NCBI GenBank assembly: GCA_949710005.1
Contig: OX453280.1
Location: 10,217,105-10,281,104 of the forward strand
DNA length: 64,000 nt
Direction: 5' to 3'
From: Ricordea florida
Lineage: Eukaryota; Cnidaria; Anthozoa; Corallimorpharia; Ricordeidae
A model generated the notes under the pieces. That model saw nothing but the letters and a program-made list of their open reading frames with translations. It was not told the origin of the DNA and made no database searches. A program made the position numbers and the translations under genes. Below are positions 41,994-54,270 of this stretch, in pieces (the first letter of the stretch is position 1; each line of letters begins with the position of its first letter).

Positions 41994-43945
41994 AGACAAA
42001 GAAAGAAAGGGACTTTTTCCATAGCTCGAGTTGACTATAGCTTTTACTAACTGAGTATCCAAAAAATTAAGACCTCCAGTTTTACGTTACGAGTGTGAGA
42101 ATTCGATTTACTTCGTTGTGGTTAAAAACTTGGTCGTTGCTTGAACAGTGAACTCAGTAATTTGATAGTACTCAAGTCTAGTGTTCAAACAATTCCGCAA
42201 ATCAAATTGGTTAGCCCTGTTTTATAGTACAATTGTCCAAGGAAAAGAGGGGTTGAAGTATCCTCTGAGCTGCCTGTAGCTTCCTGCGGAAAGTCCTATG
42301 GGATCGGTGTTAAGCAGGTGAAAAGGAGTTCAAATGTGGCTTAAATGCGGATAAAAGCTTGTTACAGAGAGTATGTGAGAAACTCCGTTATGAAGGTTTT
42401 CGCTGACGTTTGACTTTTCCTATAGTAGTACCTCGCGTGGCTTACGCATAACCCAGTCAAGTCTCCAACCATATTCCGTTTTTCATCGTGACAACCAGCG
42501 CATTTCCTGGCTTTCGTTTCACTCAAAGGAGTGACAAGCCATAGTAAACTGCCATCCTGCCATAGTCTCAGCTTTTATCCTAAAGGCATCAACATAATTC
42601 CTCCCAACACCCTCAAACTGGTTATCCAGGGTATTCGGTGTATGATAAATATATAAAATCGAATGGGATTCGAAATGGTGGCAAATCGATTAAAAAGAAA
42701 TCACACATGTTGATACAAGTGTACGGAGGACGTGTAATATAACTAATGTTGCAGTCGTGTCTTTATCGATCTACTACCACTAGGTACACAGTACACCAAT
42801 AAATTTTGTATAATACAAAGTTAACATTCGCTTAGAGATACTAATTATTTCTTTCGTGTGTGGAAAACGTGTGGTACCTAATAACGATTTTTTTTGTTTT
42901 CTGACTACTGATTGGTTGGAAAACTGGCACCAGATTTTTTAGCCAGCGAGCGATTAGTGCAAATTAAAAAGCTATACAAAAGTTCTTTTTACGGCGAGAG
43001 AGAAAATCCGTTTTAAGTAATGCAACTACTTGTAATACTTGAACATTGCAACACAAATGTTCACAGCATGGTTTCAAAATCCCTTAAAGCCTCTTTCTTT
43101 TGTCACGCTTGACTGCTGCAATGACGATCTCCTGAAATTCGTTTTTACCCCGCTTATTAAAAAAAAAATGTTCCTTTCAGACACCAATATTTGAAAGCGA
43201 TCACTTGATAAAAATTTTCAACAATTGCACGCTTTCTGAACCAAAAATTGGTTCATCACACTGAAACTACTTTGACCTTATTTTGCTCTGGGCTTAAATT
43301 GATGATTAGTTTTCTTTTCATTCAGTAGCAACGTGTTTCTTGTGTTCCTGTTGCCAAATCAAATGTAATCAAACACATAGGAAAAACGGAGCTGGAAAGA
43401 ACTGGCTTACCTTCTAGAACCTTCTAATGGACTCTTCAAAGAGTATCAAGTACTAAAAAGTACTGTTTGATTACAGATTGACAAACGTATGCTTTAGGTT
43501 TCGTAGACATTAAAATAATAATATACTGTCTCAACGCCTGATTAGAGAGAAACAAGTTACTGCCCACAATTTTGTTCTAAGTTTGCAGAGTCTATGAAAT
43601 ATACATACCCTAGCTCACTGGGACCTGGTGTTGTCTCCGCAGCTGAATCTGTAAACATAGACCAACTAAGTTAAGAGCTGACCACAAGCCTTTTGCTGAA
43701 ATGACAATTGTATTTTCTTAAGCAAAAAAAAAAATGATAATAATAATAATAAAAATAAAAATGTAAGTGCATCATTTTTTTATGGTTCCAGTAAAGGCTT
43801 AATTACATAGAGAATTTTAGCACGCGTTGAAATGCCAAACTTTAATTTCCAATACGTGATGATATTCAGCCCTGGAACAAACGTAACTTGAGGCATATCT
43901 GAGTGAACTCGTGATTCTTTTCTTTAGAAACACTAGTCACCTTTG
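41994..43945. other. Intergenic AT-rich DNA
   Basis: AAAGAAAGAAAGGGAC just after the integrase (42,000) may be a decayed polypurine tract. A (TAA)n microsatellite lies at about 43,735-43,755. No gene was recognised. Confidence 0.35.
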
Positions 43946-44580
43946 TAGCGGAGCCCCATAACTACCGTGGGAGGATAGAAATTGAGAAAAACATGCGTTT
44001 GAGTTTTCATGGTCATCGTGGCTAGCGGCATGGCTCGCGGGCGCGTGCGCCTAGCGACGACGACGACGACGACGACGGTGGCGTTCCCTCAACATGGCGG
44101 CCATAGTCATCCGGGATATTTAGAAGGTCTTAAACCGAAACGAGGCTTTGTTTTCCACGCGCCTTTCGCGGCTTGCAGCAGCTACACCACCTACAGCCAG
44201 CAGTCTACAGTAGTCTACAATGTTTTGCTGAAGAAACGGATTATTCATAGCGGTTTTGGAGGAAAAATTTTCTTCCTACAAGTTTTCAAGCGTTTTTGGA
44301 GGGACATAAGCATAAAGCTGAGTGTCTATTTTTCATTTGTTAAAGAGCTGCCTAGCTGCTTTTGGTGTTAAAACTATTATAATTTTGCTGACCAGGTAAT
44401 GGTTCTTCCGTTGAGTCGCGAGCTAGATATTTTTTTTGGACGATTTATTTGAGCTATCGAATCTTCTTTAAGTAGTTGCGTACATCAGGCGTATTTAATA
44501 ACTTTAGTGACAACATTTTCAATGTGTGAGGGTCTGTGTGAGGAGCTCCGCTTTTAGGCTTCCCCAAATCTATTTAATAA
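43946..44580 (+). mobile_element. Element B copy 2, uninterrupted
   Basis: Ends: TAGCGGAGCCCCATAACTAC on the left and GAGGAGCTCCGCTTTTAGGC...CAAATCTATTTAATAA on the right, an inverted AGCGGAGCYCC. It contains a (CGA)n trinucleotide run at about 44,055-44,077. It aligns throughout with copy 1 (10,433-12,135, reverse) and partly with copy 3 (57,915-58,181). The 120-codon open frame starting at 44,009 is not conserved between copies and is not taken as a gene. Confidence 0.8.
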
Positions 44581-47500
44581 CTTAGCACATGAAAGGATCT
44601 TTTTTGCTTCCTCAAAACTTGCTTCCTCGACTCTGAACGTGTATTTCAAGAATTAATGAAAATAGTCTCATTAGACTGGAATTCCTCTGTTTTGTTTCTT
44701 GAGTGCAAATTGAACATTTCTCAGTACATCGACTGTCCAATCGTGGTCGAGGACACATCTAAAAATGCTTTTCGTTTGTTAAGAAAATGGCTTAATAACA
44801 CCTTCTCATGCTGATATCTTATACATTTTTTATCTATGGCATTATTCGGGAGTTTTTCCTAGCCGATAAAATGATTTATTACTGGTATTGTATCAGCAGA
44901 CGTTTTTGTTTGCGAGTTGCCATGGTTGACCTCGAAGTGTGACATGATTGAGAACTCTACCAGCTAGCTCGATATTTTATCTTATTTAAACTTTAGCTGG
45001 ATTTACACGGTATTTTACACAGTATTTATTTACACGGTAGCTGCAGAATATACTAACGTGACATTTTGACCACGTTACTGAAAGCTGTACACTGTACAAA
45101 ATAAATTCAAGACTTGCATGTCTTCTAGAAGCTGGCTACGTGGTAAGCAGTACAGAATAAATACAAGAAGTTTAGGTTTCCTAAAGGCTGGCTACGCGGT
45201 TCGCGGTACGCAGTGCAATTTGGATTCAAGCTATCTCGTTTTTTAAACGTAGGATTTTCGATTTCAGCTTAAAGTACAAGGTATATATTATCTGTATTAT
45301 ACATTCTTTGAGCAGATTTGATGAATAAAGTTTACGTCATGGAAAGTGCGAGGTACGGGATTGTATTCACGAGCTATTTGAGTCCAAAACACGAACCGAC
45401 CGTTCCGAAAAAGCTCGACATCTTTTAAGGGGGATCTACCGCGAACGACGTGTGCGTTTGTAAGTCGTTAGAGAGTATCCCAAATCGAAGTAACCTTGGA
45501 TGCCACCAAAGAACTTAACGCTTCGGAAATGATCTTAACCTTGTGCTCTTATGACTTACTCTACGCGTGCGCATAATGAACATGCATGCGCTGTAAACCC
45601 TAGGGCGATTTGTGACTGAACGCAGAAAGGAAGAAGAACGAAGCCGAATTCTTTGGAAGAAGCCCGAGTAAAATGTGAATGGGAAGCTTGAGATGCCAGG
45701 AAACATGCTGGCAACGAAAAAGACTCTCCTTGTGCATGCCCAGGTTTACAGTATGCCCGGGCTCACATTCGGTTAAGATTACATGGGTTATTTCATCTCG
45801 TTTAGCCGGGCTGGATCATTCCACCCTAGTTATCTCGAGCCGGGCATAAATTATCAGACAGGGCTGCATTTTGGTCCAGGCTGAAACTTCTATCTTTCAA
45901 ACGCAACTTTTCATTTTAGAGGCCTGGATAGGGAAATCCGGCTGAAATCTAAGTTGGAGTTAGTTGTTGACACTACCTCTCTTAATCATTGCTCTAACCA
46001 ACTTATCACGATGGCATTGGTGAGAAACTACTTCAATTTGTTTGTGCGATTTGTTTTAGTAATAACTGCAATGTGTGCTCGATCAGAAGCCTAATGGCTG
46101 AACGCATTTAAGCGAGCTCTGTGTTCTACCCTTCCTTCCGATTCCGCTATTATACGACCACATCACTTACAGCACCTCTTTTACATGTAGAAATAAAGGT
46201 TAAAAAGAAAAGCCGCTAAGAAAATGAAAAGGATGTCTTAAAGATAAAAATGTATAAACATAAATTACGTATGCTGACGCAGTGAATTTCCTGCTTTCCA
46301 CCTTGAGAATGGCTTTTTTCCTACGAATGGAGATACCGTACTTTCACTAGTCGTGGGGAAATATGACTCCCCACCAGAGCAGCCCTCGGGATATGAAAAC
46401 TTCTGAATAGTAATTTTTTGGACACGGAAATCTGTTTTCCGAGGAATTCATATGCTTCATCGTAATGCTCGGCGTACCGAGTAGAACTCTTGCTTGTAAA
46501 TCCCGCCTGAATAATCCATAATTAGAGAAACTCATTCATATTTAAGAGTAGCGGGCGCCCATTAAATACAGGTGGCTAGAAAGATTTGGTTACAGTGGAA
46601 TCATGCGGGCCGCACTTCTCTGAAACTGGCGTACCTCCATCTCTATAGTAATTTTACTGAAATTTTCATATTCCAGCCGACGCCACGAGTGTCCCTCTCT
46701 ATCTCTTATGTTCTCTTGGACACGGTTAGTAACTCGTTGACAGCCGCATAACATATATTGGTGATATACAGACTTTGTCATAAAGGGCAACAACGATGTT
46801 AATGCTTAAAAGAGACACGGCAAATCATAAGTTGTCTTCTTTAAAAAGGAGCTCGTAAAGCCTTAAAGAAGAAGTATACTGAGATTCAGATAACCGCCGA
46901 TGAACAGGAACAATGCTAACGAAATTCCGCGGATATACAAAATAAGCAAAGGTCATACCGAGGAAATCGGCTGCAAAGTGGCGAGACAAATTGGAATAAC
47001 TTAAAAAATTGGAAAAATTGCAATCTCACACAGTCTAACATTGAATCAAAGGCTCCTTCGAGCTACCTCATGGTCTGTGGTAATTATTCCATGAAGTGCT
47101 GTCCTTTCCCCAGACCATAAAGCGTTCATTCCGAATAATTCGTTTTGTGCACTCTTGCTACGACTGATCGATTATTCGTCGTCCAAATTGGAGACATTGT
47201 CACTTTTAAGAATTTAAAACCCATTTCTTTCCCCTCGAATATTCTTGAACACATTTCCTGTTCGTGTACTTTGATCAAAGATGGAGCAAAAGGAACGAAA
47301 ACCCGTCTTCACAATCTTTACGTCGGGCTCGACACAACAGACGCCATTTTTGTAAAAATGTTCTGCCGCTTTGTCTCACCCCGTCCCCCCACATATGTGC
47401 ACATAAAACAATTGCACGAATTTGTGGACAAAACCAAACCTAGCAGGGGAGATAGGGGAAAACCTGTTTAATTCACATTTAATGCAGATTTAATGCATAA

Positions 47501-47864
47501 ATTAATTGTCTAACGGGAATGGAGTGACAAATCCATCCATCACAATACATCATGGTATGAAGTACATACTATGAGGTAAAAAGGGGCTAAAACCTGTAAT
47601 TGTGAAGTTTGTTAGCCACGAAGCAAAAAAGGCAAAGATTTAATTAACGAATCAGGCAAAATTCACTATCTTCTTAGACTATTCTGGTTTACTTGTCGCT
47701 TCGCCAGACGTGCGATCACACGACTCGTAGGCAAATTTCTATCAATGAAGATCTCACGCAATATCGAAAAAAATGTTAGATCTTGTCGTAAAAAAAGGAA
47801 AGGACAAGAAAGGTTTAAATGCGGGGCCCAGGTGGCCTGAAATGGAAAGATTTTCATGTAGACG
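44581..47864. other. Long stretch with no convincing gene
   Basis: Holds a GC-richer repeat-like block at 45,735-45,960 with several CCGGGC(T) motifs, and short frames only. A 109-codon + frame at 47,145-47,471 has no family-like features, and a - strand frame near 46,640-46,790 ends at a possible ATGGAG^GTACGC donor; neither is convincing. Confidence 0.3.
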
Positions 47865-48318
47865 TCACCGGATGTCCGTTGCTTTGACTTGTTGAAATTT
47901 TGTTTCCAGATACAACTCATGAAAGTGTATGGCCAACCCTGATAACTCTGTATGAATCTTCAGATACATTGTGAGATCATTAAGCATCAAGATTGCTTGA
48001 CCCAGAGACTCCACACTACATTTTTGTTCACTGATAATTTCCTCCAATAATGTATCGTCATCATCGCTGTTTTCATGCAAGTCATCTTCCTTTTTCTGCT
48101 ACTGAGAGGTTTAAAACGAACTGTTCTTCCCAATTCTCGTTGAGCTGTATTCAAGTAGGGAGAGAAGCACGTCCTCGTACGACCTTCCGTCAATTTCTCT
48201 ACTGCACTATTTGTCGCTTTATCGAGTAGGCCATCCATCGTCTCCAAGTCAGATTCGAAGGCAACAAGTGGGTCACTATCATTCCGTTCATTCCCAGTCG
48301 GGTCATTGACATGGTCGT
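47865..48318 (-). pseudogene. Candidate host exon of unknown function, one frameshift
   Basis: After a good acceptor (GATATTCTTTCCCCAG) at 48,319 the - strand frame reads DHVNDPTGNERNDSDPLVAF, DLETMDGLLDKATNSAVEKL and ELGRTVRFKPLSSRKRK. Near 48,105, in AGAAAAAGGAAG, one base seems lost or gained, and the continuation EDDLHENSDDDDTLLEEIIS, SLGQAILMLNDLTMYLKIHT and ETKFQQVKATDIR lies in the next frame, stopping at 47,865. The style (acidic, helical) is that of an ordinary eukaryotic protein. Either a pseudogene or a sequencing indel. Not recognised. Confidence 0.4.
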
Positions 48319-49595
48319 CTGGGGAAAGAATATCAGCCTTGAAAAGGCATATTTTGACCTTACACTAGCGCACTTCTTCCCATGCTTGCCCAACCTACCT
48401 TATAGCTTGCATGATATCAACTGTCTTGCATACATCACGCGCAGAAGAACAATCGTCAAGCTGGACCAAAACGTGAGTAAGCATCAGCTTAATATACTTA
48501 ATCTTAAAGGTTTGAATTATGATCAAATAAAGAGGTTCAAGGACAGGCATGCAGTTTTCTTGGAAGAACACGATTGTGGCATTCCGTATTACCTCTTCGT
48601 ATCATGTCAGTGGCACGGGGCGTTGTCGATGGAATAAAATAACCTTCAATTCCTGTCGTCGTAACTTGTTATTTAACACTGTTGAGGATGACGAAATGAT
48701 GAAATCCATCCAGAAGTTTGGCTGGCTATAGCAAGTGTAGGGAAGGAGTAACATGTCCTCGATTCTCTTAAAACTGCGTGGATTTGCTGATTTGCTTATT
48801 ATTAGAGCCTTTTCTTTTGCACGTGCGCTTTAAAAAAGGGCGCCTGTCACTCTTTTTATTTTTCCCCCCGCTGCACTCCTTGAGGGTGTCAGCTAGCGAC
48901 TTGTTGGGTAAAGCTCTGAAAAACTGCTCGCTTTCTCTGTCCGTGTTAGGCATATTTTTAGGACTGTGACCGTCTAATTTATACTTTAGTGGCCAGAATT
49001 TCCTTCTATGACTCAACTGTATATTTCCACACGCCTCCGGCCTCTCCAGTAATTACCATTCCTTTAAAATGATAGCGCTTCTTAGATCTATAGAGCCAAC
49101 CATTTGACGCTTTGAATAGCGCTTTGCACTATTAGTAAAAATAGGTACGCATTGCGTACATGTGTCTACTGCGAGCTTGAAAGTGGGTTCCAGGCATGCA
49201 CGTGGCTGTTATGTTTGAAGGGTAAGATTTAGAGTTGGGTCTACTTATGATTACGAGCTTGGAAATGTTGTTAAGGGTAAGAGGTGAGAAATGAAAGGCC
49301 GGAAAAGCACTGAACCTTTGTGTTAGTAAAGAATAAGCTAAGTGTGAGAGTCTTGGCGGTGAGTTCAATGTCACCAGACATTTACAGTTTTTTATTCTCG
49401 AAACACAACATTTATCCTGACAAAAACTGGAGCTTGGTGTGCTATTATAATCTGAAGTCCGGCGGGGGGTGGGAGGAAGGGGCTACTCCCAAAAAATTGA
49501 GAACGGGTGTGCTACCCGCTTCCCCGAAACCCTACCCTATCTATGACCTTAATATGCGATTTTTCCTACCCTTGTCATGACCTGACCTAAATTTG
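48319..49595. other. Intergenic DNA
   Basis: No gene recognised. Toward 49,515 short direct repeats of ACCCTATCTATGACCT begin. Confidence 0.3.
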
Positions 49596-49596
49596 G

Positions 49597-50118
49597 TACC
49601 CTATTTATGACCTAATTCTTAAGTAAATAACCTCTTACTAACTGAGTTCGAGGTCCGTACTGTAAGTTACGGACCGAGTTTTTCCGCTCGGAGTTATGGC
49701 CCAAGCTCGAAGCGCGCAGGCCATGAATCCAAGAGGACAAAACGAGGATCCTTAACTTACAATACGGACAGAAAAACGAGGTTTGTAAGATATTTATCAT
49801 ATCTTAAAGTAAGCAGTATAGCAGCTCATTAAACTACGTGAACAGAGAAACGATTGTTTCTTCAGCAAATGTTATCGTGAAGTCTTAATAATAAGGTCTC
49901 ATTGAGCACTACATTTATAGAATTTAACTTCAAAAAACGAATCCTTGACAGCTTATTTGATCAGATTTGTTCCTCGGAACTCAAATTTCAAATTGTTATC
50001 CAATTTTGTCATCTTTAGATCCCGAGGATGATATGCGATACTCCGTTAGATGGGCTATATAGGTATGTGCGGTCCCAACGGGTATGATTTTCCAGCTGTT
50101 TTGGTCATAAATAGGGTA
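49597..50118. mobile_element. Inverted-repeat element containing a fold-back MITE
   Basis: GTACCCTATTTATGACC (49,598) pairs with GGTCATAAATAGGGTATC (50,103). Related direct copies (ACCCTATCTATGACC, ACCCTTGTCATGACC) precede the left end. Nested inside is a fold-back at 49,652-49,769 with arms starting GTCCGTACTGTAAGTTA and a GC-rich centre ATGGCC...GGCCAT. Confidence 0.6.
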
Positions 50119-50248
50119 TCGATTTTGGCTCTCGCGTTATAGTGTTGCATTCTGAGCTCGAAACTTTGCACATGTAGCAGATCAACATTTACTTAAACGT
50201 TGGTCGGAACTATTATCATATGACAGGTCTGAAAGAGGTATTTACAGT

Positions 50249-50481
50249 TGGTGGAGAACCCAGGTTTCATTGCTAGCGGCGAAGAACTCCAAGGAATCGT
50301 AGCGGGCCTCGTAAGTGCAGTAAAAGACCTTACGCAGAACGTTAACTACATCAGCGCACAAATCGGGCAACATGCCACGAAATCACAACAAGCTCCTTCG
50401 ATCGCTCCCACCAGCTTAACCTTTGCAGTCCTTACGACTTCCTTCCGTTCAGCTCTCGGCCTTTTTGCTGTGATGGATTGA
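50249..50481 (+). pseudogene. gag N-terminal-like fragment of element C
   Basis: The frame reads GEELQGIVAGLVSAVKDLTQ and NVNYISAQIGQHATKSQQAP, a helical, coiled-coil-like opening usual for retrotransposon gag. There is no ATG in frame at the start, and a TGA ends it at about 50,481. Call by context. Confidence 0.35.
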
Positions 50482-51742
50482 CTCGAAAAAAAAGCTAATT
50501 TCCTCGAGCGCCTTTAGCAAGAAACCCCATCTCCCCTCCGATTTGATCATCACACGTCTTGAGAAACAATGTATTGGAGGATGGCCTTTTCGATTTCAAA
50601 ACGATTTTACATCAGATGGAACGTTTAGGCGAGAATGTTCACGACAATTCGGAGAAAAATGAACTTTTCAAAGTTGTTTTCATGTAATTAAATTACGGCC
50701 AAAGAAGCAGTTTTGTACTCCCACTAAAAAGAGGCAGAAGAATTAATATCTCCTTTAAAAAGTAATCTTTAAAAACTAACTTTAAAAAGTAAAAGTAAGG
50801 GTAAAAGGTAATCCAATTTCCTGGAAATGAACCCTAAAAAAGGTTTTTTCATGAGGAACAGACATTGGGTTTTCAGTCAATTTTTAGTATTTGTGATGCG
50901 GATCGGATATCGGTCGTTGGTTCATAGCATTGTTACGGACATCTGCATCTGTTGTAGACAACGTCAAAAACAAACCGAAAATGTTTATTTGCAACTAATG
51001 ATGTAACTTAAGTTCCAAAGCGTTTTTAGTTGGACAATTAGTTTATCGGTCGTACCGCCGAAATGTAAGCGTACATCACAAGGACGCAGATTTGGTAATT
51101 TAGCACAATTTCCTACAACGCAGGGTGTAGAGTGCCCACAGATTTTATTCTGTAAATCACTTGTCTGGCCTTAGTACTTTCGTGTTATGATTCAGTTTAC
51201 CTTAACTTAGGTGCCACATTGGAGAAAATACTACTCAACTGAAGGTATGTCACGTTTCGCTTATTTTGTATTGTGACAGAGGTTATCTTCAAAGCCTTTT
51301 TGTTTGGTCAAACTTGTTCCAAGTTTTTCTGTACTACATGTCAAGTATTAAGGAGCGATTAATCTTGAATATGTGAAAGATTCAGCTTGTTTCGTGAAAA
51401 AGTTCTAATTTGGCAGCTCCCTTTAAGTATAGGGCTAAATCTGACAATGTCGTAAGGCAAATCGGGCAACACTGAGGTTGTCTCAGAAACAGCCTCGCAA
51501 AAAATGAAAGAAATCGAATTGATCCAAACAAATGTGATATTTGTACATGGGACATAATGGCCGACTTTCACTGAAAAAATCAGCCAAATCGGAAAAGGTC
51601 CGAAAATTGCCTTCTCCGTTCTTACGCGGACAGCCTCTTAATCACTACCGTCAACCACATTGCGAGCGAGCAAGCAAGCGTTCCCGTGGCTGCTTTCATA
51701 AGTGTTCAACTTGCCATAATTGGGGTTTTAAAGCAATAAGGC

Positions 51743-52330
51743 ATGACTCTTAACAAGCAAGTCACACTCAACAAAGCATCTGACGTACTTTCGGCGAATC
51801 TCAATCCCCCTGTTCTTTTTAGCTTACCAGCATTCACAGATTCAACAGCTCTCCCAGTTAATACACAAAGCCAGTTGGCCAACACCAACATCCTCGGGAC
51901 AGTGACATCAGCAAGCAGAGTCTCTTTCACTCCGTTTGGATAGCTGCTGTTCCGTCTCCATAGTCAGTGAAGCTCATGCAGAGGCAATACTCGTTAAACG
52001 CCTATCTCTTCAATACAATAAGTTACCGGAACCCATTCCAGTTTTTGCTGCTAATGCAAAGTCAAACATTTTTGCCACTCCTACTATGGATGTTCCTATT
52101 ACCTAGAACAATGGCAAGGAAACCATCTTTACTATGCTTGTTGTCCCCCACTTCACATGGCCAATTCTGTTTGGGGAGAAGCATCTGCATGTCACCAAGG
52201 CTTTAGTTGATCATAAACAATCATCCATCACTTTCAGACATCCCAGCATGCAGTTCACAGTCCCTTGCTCATTGCATAGCCCTCTTACAGGCTTTACTTC
52301 AACCTCGTCATCAACTTCACTTTAACATAG
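51743..52330 (+). pseudogene. Retropepsin-like segment of element C
   Basis: One frame reads LPAFTDSTALPVNTQSQLAN and LGTVTSASRVSFTPFG, then in the next frame LDSCCSVSIVSEAHAEAILV (about 51,937), PEPIPVFAANAKSNIFATPT and FTMLVVPHFTWPILFGEKHL. The order (start of domain, a possible catalytic D-S, hydrophobic WPILFGE motif near the end) resembles a retroviral aspartic protease, where DTG or DSG is expected; here DSCC stands in that place. Stops and a frameshift break it. The family identity is tentative. Confidence 0.4.
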
Positions 52331-53560
52331 TGGTGGTTCGCTTGACAGTCACAAGTCTCATGTTAGCATCACTTTTCTCCTCACCAAAGCACCCTTTCTT
52401 GGCAAACCGTCATCCCCGTACTCTCTGTGGGAGGGCTTAGCCTTGTTACCATTTGTTTAACCCTAAGCTCAGTCTTTTATTTCAAGGAACCGGTTGGACA
52501 GTCAGCAAATTCAGCCTGGAATCAAAGTCCTGAGTGGACCTTTTGATTGGCACTCAGCTCCCACTTCTACCCTACACCAACAGCCACCTGATGGATTACA
52601 AATCTCTCTCTTTCAAATCCAGGAAGAAATGTCTCAATGTTCTGAACCCGAGGCTGAGATCCCTGACTTGACCACAGTTCATTACACAACAGTTGCTATT
52701 GAGTCAACACACTGAGTGTCAATCTCAAAACTTTATTGAGTGCCACTCTGCCTCAGAACGTCATCCTCGCCCACATCCGCCCTTCCACTTCACTAGACGA
52801 GGAAACCTTTCACAATGCAGCTAGCTGTACCGGTGAGCAATTGGATTATGCCTGGATGCCCTGAATAAAGACACAAACACAATCCTCCAGTGATTCCGGA
52901 TCGTCTACTGGTCCCCTCCTGCCACTGAGGTACATGTATCTAAGCTGTCACCACAAGGTGAAATGCAAGCCACAGGGTTATATTCTTCTAAACTCTTTCC
53001 CTTTCGTGAACCACAGGACGACCAGCTGTTGACACTGTTGACTTTTTTCCAAACAATACACAGATTCCAATGGATCCTTACTCTGATAAATACAATACTG
53101 CCCTGGTAAAAGCACTAGAACTTCACCCAGAATTGCATGCTTTTATCTTAGTTCAAGACCTTGCTACGCAAACATCAAACAGCATTCTGGCTTCCAGGAA
53201 ATCCATTAACAGAAGTGAAAGGCTTCGACAGTTGTCCTAATACTAGCCATTTTCTTTCTGCGTATATACAAGCATCCTTACAGGAAACGTCCAGCACAAT
53301 TGTGCGTCATCAAACAAGAGATTCCGCGCATGTTGACAATTAACATTATTGAACCAAGTAACTCCTAGTGGGGAGCACCATGCATCCTTGTTCGGAAACC
53401 ACTGGAAGATAAACGTGAACAAGCGCCTTGTTTTGAGGCCGACTATCGAGTGACTATCGAGTACTGTGACTAAGAATGATGCAAATCCAGTTCCTTTTAT
53501 TGCAAGTGTTCTTGACTCTGTCATTCAAGGCAAAGTGTTCGGACGATGTGACTTAGCGTT
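52331..53560. other. Remaining interior of element C, unassigned
   Basis: Frames such as FFPNNTQIPMDPYSDKYNTA (about 53,046) read protein-like but match no family I can name. No RT catalytic box was found. Confidence 0.3.
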
Positions 53561-53564
53561 ACGA

Positions 53565-53740
53565 GACAGGGAAATATATAAATGAATAAGCCTGTTCTCT
53601 GTCCGTACAGAAAAGTGACAAACGTACAAGTTTCCGCTACGAACTCAACTATTTATTTCAAACTGAAAACTGAAAAACCGAGAAGTCTACAAAGAGAGCG
53701 ATCGCTAAACTGCTTTAAAATATACATAATGGCTTTTACT
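53565..53740. repeat. Partial gypsy LTR related to the 39.2-kb LTR
   Basis: GACAGGGAAATATATAAATG and AATAAGCCTGTTCTCTGTCC, then GAGCGATCGCTAA, follow the same order as 39,213-39,375. Only the first ~170 bp of the LTR are present. Confidence 0.75.
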
Positions 53741-53779
53741 ATGGTGCTGTCATCTTTTACCACTACCGATTCAGGCTTC

Positions 53780-54270
53780 ACTTCCTGAGATTTGATGGAC
53801 TGATCCTCAGTTTCAATAGGCTACTGGATTGACTTGGCAGTAACCATTAGGCTTAGACTCACCATTCGGTCCCTGAAGCTCTATTTTCAATTTCTCTGGA
53901 CACTCAGACAGCATGTGACCCTCTTTTCTGCAGTAGTAGGAAGTGGGTGTCTTGAAAGGTTTCATGTTCGCCACAATCCTATTTTACCCGGGCCAACCAG
54001 AATTTAAGTGGTTTCCATGGTTGTTATTTAAACTGGGCTCTGGGCTCTGGGCTCTGGCTTCCCACGCTTTCTTTGGTTACCAGGCCGCGAAGATGGAGGA
54101 ACTTAGCCGCCTCGGTTAAAGGACGCACGCAGCTCTTTTCTAAATGTACTTCGGTGGGTTAATGAGAACTCGTCTGCTAACATTGCCGCAACGCCCAATG
54201 TTTCATTCTTTAGCTCCTAGATATCTGTTCGAACATCCCTGTGAATGCACTTTGTCCCGTTTCCGATTGG
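53780..54270 (-). pseudogene. Ty3/gypsy gag fragment with zinc knuckle
   Basis: Reading leftward, ETLGVAAMLADEFSLTHRST and FRKELRASFNRGG (about 54,120-54,205) match the gag region just before the nucleocapsid, and SYYCRKEGHMLSECPEKLKI (about 53,890-53,945) is a CCHC zinc knuckle whose first cysteine is replaced (SYYC for CxxC). It adjoins the LTR piece at 53.57-53.74 kb, so LTR and gag have been brought together by deletion or recombination. Confidence 0.7.

Larger units (their letters stand above)
50249..53560 (+). mobile_element. Decayed LTR retrotransposon C (gag and protease-like remnants)
   Basis: A candidate primer-binding site TGGTGGAGAACCC (50,249-50,261) follows TTTACA-GT, as expected after an LTR ending in CA. 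Downstream are a gag-like helical frame and, near 51.9-52.3 kb, a protease-like segment. Later sequence to 53.56 kb contains only scattered frames. RT was not identified. The 5' LTR start was not located. Confidence 0.5.

Noticed and set aside
41994..42020. AAAGAAAGAAAGGGAC as the polypurine tract of gypsy A2 with a following LTR
   Set aside because: No TG-starting LTR matching other LTRs in the window follows it.
44009..44371. A 120-codon + frame starting MVIVASGMARGRVRL
   Set aside because: It lies inside element B, includes a (CGA)n run read as polythreonine, and is not conserved in copies 1 and 3.
45735..45960. Repeated CCGGGC motifs suggesting a SINE or tRNA-like gene
   Set aside because: I could not fold a cloverleaf or find A and B boxes with confidence.
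48311..48637. A 108-codon + frame
   Set aside because: Overlaps the better supported - strand exon with its acceptor site and has no recognisable features.
49320..49580. An 86-codon + frame
   Set aside because: Ends in the ACCCTATCTATGACC direct repeats and shows no domain or splice context.
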